Source of the DNA: Fidelibacterota bacterium
GTDB taxonomy: Bacteria > Fidelibacterota > UBA8477
Direction of reading: 5' to 3'
Length of the DNA stretch: 6,380 bases
Assembly: GCA_021734045.1 (NCBI GenBank)
Contig: JAIPJR010000108.1
Coordinates: forward strand, 1-6,380
Under the pieces are notes generated by a model that made no database searches, was not told the origin of the DNA, and saw only the letters and a program-made list of their open reading frames with translations. The translations under genes were made by a program, and so were the position numbers. Shown piece after piece: positions 1 to 5,232 of the stretch. Numbering within the stretch: the first letter of the stretch is position 1; the number at the start of each line of letters is the position of its first letter.

Positions 1-1923
1 GTTGCTGGTCCATCCACCTCCTCCCAGTTCTTCGCTCAGCACTTCCAGTCCCCGCTGCCGGTTGGCTATACTGTAAATCAGATTGCTGTATTAGCCTCCG
101 CTGATGCCGCCCGAACCAACTTTGAGAAATTCCTTGTTGTTGGTTCAGACGTAGACGGTATGCCGGATATGGAAAACGTGCTGTGGAGCGCCACCAATAT
201 CCAGGCAGCGACCTATCCGGAAGTACGCTGGGAGGTTGAGGATGTCGGTGCTGTACCGGCAACCACTGACTTCTGGGTGCTGGTACAATGGCCGGAAGGC
301 AATACCATGGGTCCCTATATCGCTGCCGATGAAGACGGCATGCCGCGGGAAGCCTCCTTCTGGACTTCCGATTCCGGTATGACCTGGAACGGTGTTGCTG
401 ATAACTTCATGATTCGCGCCTTTGTTGGTGAAACGCCTGTTCGTGAGCAGGTTGCGCTGGCAAGTTATACCGTGGAAGCCGCTAAGATTACGACGCGGCG
501 TGCGGTTGGCGTTAAGGAAGACTATGTGGCTAACAGTGGTCACACAGAAGCACCGGGCCTCTACAACGCGACCCGCGAACTCCAGAGCTACAATGTCTAC
601 CGGACCACAGATCCGGAAGTCTGGGGTGACGTGTATGCTAATGTGGCCAGCACCTTATTTACCGATATGGATTTCGCTTTCGAAACCGACTATTGGTATA
701 CGGTGACCGCTGTTTACGATGAAGGCGAATCGGGTCCTGATATGCCGGTGCATGTATTTGAATGGACGCCGCTGTATCTCAGCTATGTGGAAACCTTCGA
801 TTACGAAGATGACACACCGTTCGACTCCATTGGTTGGGTTGCGGATGATGGTGAAGGTACAGATGGCAACTGGAACATCGAGGATATGGCCGCTCACTTT
901 GATTGGTCACCTTCCCTGGATTCCGGTTTTGTCCATACACTGACTTCACCACCGGCCGATCTCACGGATGCGACGATTGTTCGCCTGCGCTTATTCCAGT
1001 TCTTCGATGATTACGATGATACTGAGAACGGCTTGTTTAATCTGAAAATCTCTGCCTCCTCCGATGGTTTCGCTTCTGAAACCGTCTTGTGGACGCATAA
1101 CGATTCGGTCTTTGGAAATATTGAAGGTGAATTCGCTTTTGATGTTTCTGAATTCGCCGGTTCAGACAATGCACAGGTTCGATTCACGGCTTGGGGTGAT
1201 GATTCCTTCACCATGGACGGCTGGTGGATTGATATCGTAATGGTGGAAACGGATATGTTCCCCAACGAGCCACCGATGGCATTCAACATGCTGACACCTG
1301 CAGATGGCGATACCGTAGACATTACCACCGCCAATTTGGAAACAGATATGCTAACCCTTTCCTGGGAAGCTGCTGTTGATCCCAATGGTGATGAGGTAAC
1401 CTACGGCATTATGCTGGGTGATGGCCTGGCCAATAGTATCGCCTTTGGTGATACTACCGGAACCAGCGTTTCTATTCCGCTGGAGGCAATCTACACAGTG
1501 CTTCAGGCTGCTGGTGAATCAATGGTGTCTGGTGAGTGGGGCATTTATGCCACAGATGGTGTTGATACCACCTGGGCTGAAAATGCACCGTTTACGCTGA
1601 CGATTGATGCGTCGACGGTCTCCATTGATAACATGCAGATTCCGGAAGTCTATGCCTTGCATCAGAACTATCCCAACCCGTTCAACCCAACAACCACGAT
1701 TCAGTACGATCTGCCGGAAGCGACAGATGTGACACTGGTTGTGTACAACATGCTGGGTCAGCGGGTGGCCACCCTGGTGAATGGTCAACAGTCGGCTGGC
1801 TACTACACCATCCAATGGCGTGGTTTGACCGACACGGGTACGCCTATTGCGTCAGGTATTTACCTGTATCGCATCCAGGCTGGCAAGTTCAGCAAGACCC
1901 TGAAGATGATGTACATGAAGTAA
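1..1923 (+). CDS. Secreted multidomain protein with C-terminal type IX secretion sorting domain (5' end outside window)
   Basis: The reading frame is open from the first base, so this is the last 640 residues of a larger protein whose signal peptide and any catalytic domain lie upstream. Numbering in the visible part: residues 50-155 form a beta-rich segment of unknown family (ends in the FMIRAFV strand). Residues 190-260 look like a fibronectin-III-like repeat (LQSYNVYRT ... [12 protein letters not shown]). Residues 262-418 resemble the jelly-roll 'choice-of-anchor J'/MAM-like domain of secreted proteins (starts YVETFD, ends WWIDIVMVE). Residues 423-536 are Ig/cadherin-like ([12 protein letters not shown]). 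Residues 551-640 are a type A T9SS sorting domain: QNYPNPFNP at 555-563, then [24 protein letters not shown] and a basic end KTLKMMYMK. In the family this tail directs export through the outer membrane and is usually removed on attachment or release. The protein is acidic with almost no cysteine, typical of extracellular proteins. Enzymatic function cannot be told; many such proteins are peptidases or adhesins. Confidence 0.9.
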   Translation, partial: VAGPSTSSQFFAQHFQSPLPVGYTVNQIAVLASADAARTNFEKFLVVGSDVDGMPDMENVLWSATNIQAATYPEVRWEVEDVGAVPATTDFWVLVQWPEGNTMGPYIAADEDGMPREASFWTSDSGMTWNGVADNFMIRAFVGETPVREQVALASYTVEAAKITTRRAVGVKEDYVANSGHTEAPGLYNATRELQSYNVYRTTDPEVWGDVYANVASTLFTDMDFAFETDYWYTVTAVYDEGESGPDMPVHVFEWTPLYLSYVETFDYEDDTPFDSIGWVADDGEGTDGNWNIEDMAAHFDWSPSLDSGFVHTLTSPPADLTDATIVRLRLFQFFDDYDDTENGLFNLKISASSDGFASETVLWTHNDSVFGNIEGEFAFDVSEFAGSDNAQVRFTAWGDDSFTMDGWWIDIVMVETDMFPNEPPMAFNMLTPADGDTVDITTANLETDMLTLSWEAAVDPNGDEVTYGIMLGDGLANSIAFGDTTGTSVSIPLEAIYTVLQAAGESMVSGEWGIYATDGVDTTWAENAPFTLTIDASTVSIDNMQIPEVYALHQNYPNPFNPTTTIQYDLPEATDVTLVVYNMLGQRVATLVNGQQSAGYYTIQWRGLTDTGTPIASGIYLYRIQAGKFSKTLKMMYMK

Positions 1924-1962
1924 ACCGCTGTGTTTGCTAACTGACAGAAGATAACAGGACTG

Positions 1963-1992
1963 AAGCCCCCTCAATTCGTTTGAGGGGGCTTT
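1963..1992 (+). terminator. Intrinsic terminator of the T9SS-protein gene
   Basis: A perfect 12-bp stem (AAGCCCCCTCAA at 1963-1974 pairs with TTGAGGGGGCTT at 1980-1991) encloses a five-base loop TTCGT, 39 bases after the stop codon. The stem is very strong, but only three T residues end the hairpin, so termination may depend on the stem more than on a U tract. It separates the upstream gene from the next unit. Confidence 0.85.
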
Positions 1993-2019
1993 GCTCCGTT
2001 CATGACCCAACCAAGCAGA

Positions 2020-2033
2020 ATGATGTAAATCAT
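2020..2033. promoter_or_regulatory. Perfect dyad ATGAT-GTAA-ATCAT, possible FNR/CRP-family operator
   Basis: Two 5-bp arms ATGAT and ATCAT are exact inverted repeats separated by four bases. The layout matches the FNR-type consensus TTGAT-N4-ATCAA except for the outermost base of each arm. Its centre (2026.5) lies about 58-61 bases upstream of the start predicted from the promoter at 2050-2078, close to the -61.5 spacing of class I CRP/FNR activation. The regulator is not in the window; binding is inference. Confidence 0.4.
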
Positions 2034-2049
2034 ACAGGTGTGATTAAAG

Positions 2050-2078
2050 TTGACATGAATTTGGGAAACAGGTACATT
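2050..2078 (+). promoter_or_regulatory. Sigma-70-type promoter of the small secreted protein gene
   Basis: A perfect -35 box TTGACA (2050-2055) and a -10 box TACATT (2073-2078, 4 of 6 consensus bases) are separated by 17 bases. Transcription should begin near 2085, which is the A of the chosen ATG. The mRNA would then be leaderless, which fits the lack of a usable Shine-Dalgarno sequence directly before that ATG. Confidence 0.6.
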
Positions 2079-2084
2079 CGCGCC

Positions 2085-2483
2085 ATGAAACGAATCATCA
2101 CACTGGGATTATCCCTTTTCCTCACCGCCAATCTCTTTGCCGGTGCCACGGTCATTGACTTCAGCGGGTATTCTGAAACCACCCGCATCGTCATTCAGTG
2201 GATTAGCATTGCCGAGCAGAATCTGGAAGGGTACGAAGTACAGCGCTCAATGGATGGTCAGAACTTCACAAAATTGGGATTTCTGGACGCCCGGGGCAGC
2301 AACACCGGTTATACCTATATTGACGATTCTGTTTTCGCGAAAATTTCCGGCCGGGTCTATTACTACCGCCTGAAAATGATCGATCGCGGTGGTAGTGCAC
2401 AATACTCGGAAACGGTGACGATTGAATCCCAGATTTCCAGTGTAAAACATACCTGGGGCTCCATTAAAGCCATGTTTAAATAA
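2085..2483 (+). CDS. Small secreted protein with fibronectin-III-like fold, unknown function
   Basis: A 132-residue protein that I cannot assign to a named family. Residues 1-19 are a clear Sec signal peptide (MKR, then a hydrophobic run ITLGLSLFLTANLFA, cleavage probably after LFA). The mature part reads like the beta-sandwich found in many exported proteins of the FCB group: IVIQWISIAEQNLEGYEVQR, then SMDGQNFTKLG, then VYYYRLKMIDRGGSAQYSETVTI. This is the pattern 'W...E.N..GYEVQRS.DG..F..LG ... YYRL...D..G...YS' usually seen just before a T9SS tail. Here there is no sorting tail; the protein ends in a basic amphipathic stretch VKHTWGSIKAMFK. The start at 2085 gives the best signal peptide and sits where the promoter predicts the transcript start. 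An in-frame ATG at 2055 and a TTG at 1980 are less likely, the latter lying inside the upstream terminator. It is a single-gene unit between two terminators. Confidence 0.8.
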   Translation: MKRIITLGLSLFLTANLFAGATVIDFSGYSETTRIVIQWISIAEQNLEGYEVQRSMDGQNFTKLGFLDARGSNTGYTYIDDSVFAKISGRVYYYRLKMIDRGGSAQYSETVTIESQISSVKHTWGSIKAMFK

Positions 2484-2524
2484 TCCCGGTTGCCGACACC
2501 GAACGATTAATCATCAAAGATTTT

Positions 2525-2556
2525 AAAATACCCACCGCATCCCGGTGGGTATTTTT
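2525..2556 (+). terminator. Intrinsic terminator after the small secreted protein gene
   Basis: The stem AAAATACCCACC (2525-2536) pairs perfectly with GGTGGGTATTTT (2544-2555). One further G-C pair (2537/2543) leaves a five-base loop CATCC. It is followed by a T run reaching 2556. A-rich bases on the left arm make it potentially bidirectional, although no gene is convergent here. Confidence 0.9.
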
Positions 2557-2600
2557 ATATTGGGAAACCTTTGCATAGAGACCGCATTAAAGCCATTGCT

Positions 2601-2612
2601 AAATCATGATTT
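2601..2612. promoter_or_regulatory. Perfect 12-bp palindrome AAATCATGATTT before the protease gene
   Basis: The 12 bases are their own reverse complement and end four bases before the Shine-Dalgarno of the downstream protease gene. A palindrome at this place could be an operator or could pair in the mRNA leader. I could not identify a convincing promoter between the preceding terminator and this site, so its position relative to the transcript start is unknown. A chance AT-rich palindrome is possible. Confidence 0.3.
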
Positions 2613-2616
2613 GAAT

Positions 2617-2620
2617 GGAG
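2617..2620 (+). promoter_or_regulatory. Shine-Dalgarno GGAG fixing the protease start
   Basis: GGAG lies eight bases before the ATG at 2629. It decides for this start over the in-frame GTG at 2545, which falls inside the preceding terminator hairpin and would put 28 residues before the signal peptide. Confidence 0.75.
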
Positions 2621-2628
2621 AAAATGAA

Positions 2629-4077
2629 ATGAAATTGCGACCGATACAGAACACGACACTTCTATTAACACTTTTCGTTTTACTGACATCTATGACCCGG
2701 GCAGACGGACTGAATATCGCCCGGGCATTGAGTGATGCTTTCTCACAGATTGCGGAACAGGTACAACCCTCCGTGGTGACCATTACCAGCGAACAGGTCA
2801 TTAAGCACCCGGCATTGAATGGCCGTGACGGACGGAATCCATTCGGCGATAATCCCTTCTTCTGGTTCTGGGGGCCCGACAATAACCGTGAATTCAAAAC
2901 CACCAGCTTGGGTTCCGGCGTCATTATTGACGCTGATGGCTATATCGTCACAAATAACCATGTGGTGGAAAAAGGCCAAAACATAAAAGTCCAACTCTAT
3001 GATGGCAAAATTGTGGATGCGGAAATTGTGGGAACCGATCCCAAAAGCGATGTAGCCCTGATAAAAATTGATGCAGATGACTTGAAGCTCAAAGCAATTA
3101 CCGTGGGAAATTCTGATAACCTCCGTGTGGGAGAATGGGTCCTGGCTGTGGGCAGCCCCTTTGGCAGCGAATTGTCGCATACGGTCACCCAAGGGATCGT
3201 CAGTGCTATTGGTCGCTCTTCCGTGGGGCTGGTGGATTATGAAAATTTCATCCAGACCGATGCCGCCATTAATCCGGGCAATTCCGGGGGGCCGCTGGTG
3301 AATCTGGATGGTGAGTTGGTTGGCATTAACACCGCCATCGCCTCCCGTAGCGGTGGCTACCAGGGTATTGGTTTCGCCATCCCTGTGAATATGGTCAACC
3401 GGGTTACCAGTGACCTGCGTACCAAAGGCAAAGTAGTTCGTGCCTGGCTGGGTGTGAAAATTCAGAGTGTGGATGCAGACATGGCAAAAACTCTGGAACT
3501 GGACTATGCCCAGGGTGCCCTGGTAGGTGAAGTAGTGAAAAACAGTCCTGCGGATGATGCCGGCCTGGAGGTGGGAGATGTCATTACCAGGGTCGATAAA
3601 AACGACGTGAAAACTTCCCGCGACCTCATGAACATGATCGCTTCAAAACACCCGGATGAGCGGGTATCCCTTACCATTTTACGGGACGGAAAATCCAAAA
3701 CAATTAAGGTGAAACTGGCTGAATTTCCCGAGGAATACAGCCTGGTGAGCAGCTCCCGGCAGCAAATGACCACCAATCTGGGTATGCAGGTACAAAATCT
3801 CACACCCCAGGATATCAAGCGTTATGGATTGGATGAAGACAGCCGGGGCGTGCTGGTGGCCAGCGTCATGCGGGGGAGCGAAGCCCAGCAGAAAAATATT
3901 CAACCGGGCATGCTCATTGAAAAAATGGGACCCATCGTGCGTGAGCTGGAAACCATCACCTCAACCAACGAATATCACCGTCAGCTGTCACGATTCAAAC
4001 CCGGTGACACAGTGCTCTTCCTCATGCAGCGGGAAGGCGAGAATTTCTTTGTGGCCCTGACGATTCCGGAGAAGTAA
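2629..4077 (+). CDS. degP: Do family (HtrA/DegP-type) periplasmic serine endopeptidase
   Basis: A complete 482-residue protein of usual length for Do proteases (E. coli DegP is 474). Residues 1-25 are a Sec signal peptide (MKLRPIQN, then a hydrophobic core, cleavage probably after MTRA), so it acts in the periplasm. The trypsin-like domain spans about 30-265. Its catalytic triad is visible as His111 (TNNHVV), Asp141 (KSDVALIKID) and Ser219 (NPGNSGGPL). The LA-loop region between 65 and 90 is rich in aromatic residues (NPFFWFWGPDNN). PDZ1 covers about 271-365 (RAWLGVKIQSV ... SPADDAGLEVGDVI) and PDZ2 about 382-482 (LGMQVQNLTPQD ... RGSEAQQKNIQPGMLIEKM). In the family these enzymes form oligomeric cages that degrade misfolded envelope proteins and can act as chaperones; PDZ1 binds substrate C termini. 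The gene has its own Shine-Dalgarno and terminator and appears monocistronic. Whether it is DegP-, DegQ- or MucD-like cannot be decided from one sequence. Confidence 0.96.
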   Translation: MKLRPIQNTTLLLTLFVLLTSMTRADGLNIARALSDAFSQIAEQVQPSVVTITSEQVIKHPALNGRDGRNPFGDNPFFWFWGPDNNREFKTTSLGSGVIIDADGYIVTNNHVVEKGQNIKVQLYDGKIVDAEIVGTDPKSDVALIKIDADDLKLKAITVGNSDNLRVGEWVLAVGSPFGSELSHTVTQGIVSAIGRSSVGLVDYENFIQTDAAINPGNSGGPLVNLDGELVGINTAIASRSGGYQGIGFAIPVNMVNRVTSDLRTKGKVVRAWLGVKIQSVDADMAKTLELDYAQGALVGEVVKNSPADDAGLEVGDVITRVDKNDVKTSRDLMNMIASKHPDERVSLTILRDGKSKTIKVKLAEFPEEYSLVSSSRQQMTTNLGMQVQNLTPQDIKRYGLDEDSRGVLVASVMRGSEAQQKNIQPGMLIEKMGPIVRELETITSTNEYHRQLSRFKPGDTVLFLMQREGENFFVALTIPEK

Positions 4078-4107
4078 GCGCAATCTCATTCAGATGAAAA
4101 ATGGTAT

Positions 4108-4140
4108 TAGACCCCGCCTCATTGGTGGGGTCTATTTTTT
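4108..4140 (+). terminator. Intrinsic terminator of the Do protease gene
   Basis: TAGACCCCGCC (4108-4118) pairs with GGTGGGGTCTA (4124-4134) over 11 bp with one G-T wobble, around a five-base loop TCATT. Six T residues follow (4135-4140). This is a textbook factor-independent terminator 31 bases after the stop codon. Confidence 0.95.
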
Positions 4141-4185
4141 CCCGAAGTACCGGTTAAAGCCAACGGAGATTCCCCACCGAACGCG

Positions 4186-4215
4186 TTGACATTGGTCATG
4201 GCCGGCGTTTATATT
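4186..4215 (+). promoter_or_regulatory. Sigma-70-type promoter of the mtnP-ileS unit
   Basis: A perfect -35 TTGACA (4186-4191) and a -10 TATATT (4210-4215, 5 of 6 consensus bases) are separated by 18 bases. Transcription should start around 4221-4223, about 80 bases before the mtnP ATG and about 9 bases before the ATG of the possible leader ORF. Confidence 0.7.
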
Positions 4216-4230
4216 CACGGGCTTTTTAAG

Positions 4231-4302
4231 ATGAGTGGAAACAAGCGTTTTCTGATGGAAATTGGACGGCGTAACTGCTTGAGAATGAGAGTGTTAATCT
4301 AA
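4231..4302 (+). CDS. Possible 23-codon leader ORF in the mtnP 5' region
   Basis: The first AUG of the predicted transcript opens a 23-residue frame (MSGNKRFLMEIGRRNCLRMR, then VLI). Its TAA stop is immediately followed, with no intervening base, by the ATG of mtnP in the same frame. The product would be basic and has three methionines including the first. No Shine-Dalgarno is visible, but the AUG is only about 9 bases from the predicted transcript start. Stop-start contact would allow ribosomes finishing the leader to re-initiate on mtnP, whose own Shine-Dalgarno is weak (GAGAG, 11 bases upstream). The same frame is open further upstream (back to 4111), so the ORF may be chance. I see no attenuator hairpin. 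Confidence 0.25.
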   Translation: MSGNKRFLMEIGRRNCLRMRVLI

Positions 4303-5169
4303 ATGCATGACCAGCGCATCGGTATTATTGGCGGCACCGGATTGTACGAGCTGCCCGGATTTGAAAAAACTGACGAAAAAACCATCACCACCGCTTTCGG
4401 TGAGCCCTCAGCACCCCTGAAAATTTTCAAATCGGGTAAAAAAGAGGTGGTCTTCCTGCCGCGGCACGGTGAAAAACATCACCTGCTGCCCACGGAACTG
4501 AACCATCGCGCCAATATCATGGCCTTGAAAATGCTGGGTGTGAAATGGCTCATGGGCGTGAGCGCAGTAGGTAGTTTTAAGGAAGAATTACCTCCCCAGA
4601 CCATGGTGTTCGTGGATCAATTCATTGACCGGACCCGCTCGGTACAGACCTTTTTCGGGAATGGCATTATAGGTCATGTGGGTTTCGCCCATCCGACGGA
4701 ACCCGCGCTTGCTAAAATCCTGGCTGAGTGTGCGACCGAACTTGGTATCAAGCACCAATTGGGTGGCACCTATGTGAACATGGCCGGTCCGGCATTTTCT
4801 ACGGTAGCCGAATCCCGGCTGTACAAAAGTTGGGGCGCCGATGTGGTGGGTATGACCGCCCTGGCAGAAGCCAAATTATCCCGGGAGGCGGAAATTGCCT
4901 ATGCCCCGGTCGCCTTGGTGACTGACTTTGATGCCTGGCACTCGGATCACGATGCTGTCTCGGTGGAGATGGTGGTGCAAAATCTCCAGGCTAACAGCGC
5001 CAATGCCAAAAAACTCCTGACCCGCTTTCTGGAGGTGTTCGACCCAAATGATGCCGATTATCCCAGTCACCACAGTCTGGATGGGGCACTTATGACCGCG
5101 ATAGAAGACATTCCGCCAGCCACCCGAAAGAATCTGGAACCCATCCTCCGCCGGTTTCTCACTTCCTAA
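4303..5169 (+). CDS. mtnP: S-methyl-5'-thioadenosine phosphorylase (MTAP)
   Basis: A complete 288-residue enzyme, normal length for the MTAP/PNP family 2 of trimeric nucleoside phosphorylases. It cleaves methylthioadenosine with phosphate to adenine and 5-methylthioribose-1-phosphate, in the cytoplasm, and so feeds methionine and purine salvage. Visible motifs are the N-terminal GIIGGTGLY (Thr12, phosphate site), LPRHGEKH (Arg54, His55), SAVGSF at 87-92, NMAGPAFST followed by AESRLYKSWGADVVGMT (Met184 of the nucleoside site) and VTDFDAW (Asp208, Asp210). Asp at the last two positions indicates 6-aminopurine (adenine) preference; 6-oxopurine phosphorylases carry Asn there. The residue before Met184 is Gly where human MTAP has Asn. 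The start is fixed by a TAA directly before the ATG. No other salvage genes (mtnA, mtnB and so on) are in the window. The synthetase gene follows after 63 bases without a terminator, so they are probably co-transcribed from the promoter at 4186. Confidence 0.95.
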   Translation: MHDQRIGIIGGTGLYELPGFEKTDEKTITTAFGEPSAPLKIFKSGKKEVVFLPRHGEKHHLLPTELNHRANIMALKMLGVKWLMGVSAVGSFKEELPPQTMVFVDQFIDRTRSVQTFFGNGIIGHVGFAHPTEPALAKILAECATELGIKHQLGGTYVNMAGPAFSTVAESRLYKSWGADVVGMTALAEAKLSREAEIAYAPVALVTDFDAWHSDHDAVSVEMVVQNLQANSANAKKLLTRFLEVFDPNDADYPSHHSLDGALMTAIEDIPPATRKNLEPILRRFLTS

Positions 5170-5232
5170 GGGACATTAACAATATTACCCAGCGGAAATC
5201 ATAACCTTTGAAGATGAAGAATTTTGAAACCT

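Noticed and set aside
145-543. A 132-codon minus-strand open frame opposite the T9SS-protein gene
   Set aside because: The plus frame is continuous from base 1 to the sorting tail and explains the region. The minus product has no domain, and no promoter or Shine-Dalgarno supports it.
1980-2084. N-terminal extension of the small secreted protein to the TTG at 1980 or ATG at 2055
   Set aside because: The TTG lies within the upstream terminator stem. Both would bury the signal peptide behind extra residues and place the start codon before the predicted transcript start.
2545-2628. Extension of the Do protease to the GTG at 2545
   Set aside because: That codon is in the right arm of the preceding terminator, and ATG 2629 has a good Shine-Dalgarno and begins a normal signal peptide.
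2556-2628. Promoter for the Do protease gene
   Set aside because: A TATATT at 2556-2561 overlaps the terminator T run but has no -35 partner, and TTGCAT at 2571 has no good -10 at 16-18 bases. I could not support either.
2743-3192. A 149-codon minus-strand open frame opposite the Do protease
   Set aside because: It overlaps the catalytic His and Asp coding region of a complete protease and has no features of its own.
5176-5205. Possible separate promoter for ileS (TTAACA at 5176-5181, CATAAC at 5200-5205, 18-base spacer)
   Set aside because: Only 5 of 6 and 4 of 6 consensus bases match in an AT-rich gap of 63 bases, and no terminator precedes it. Read-through from mtnP is the simpler explanation.
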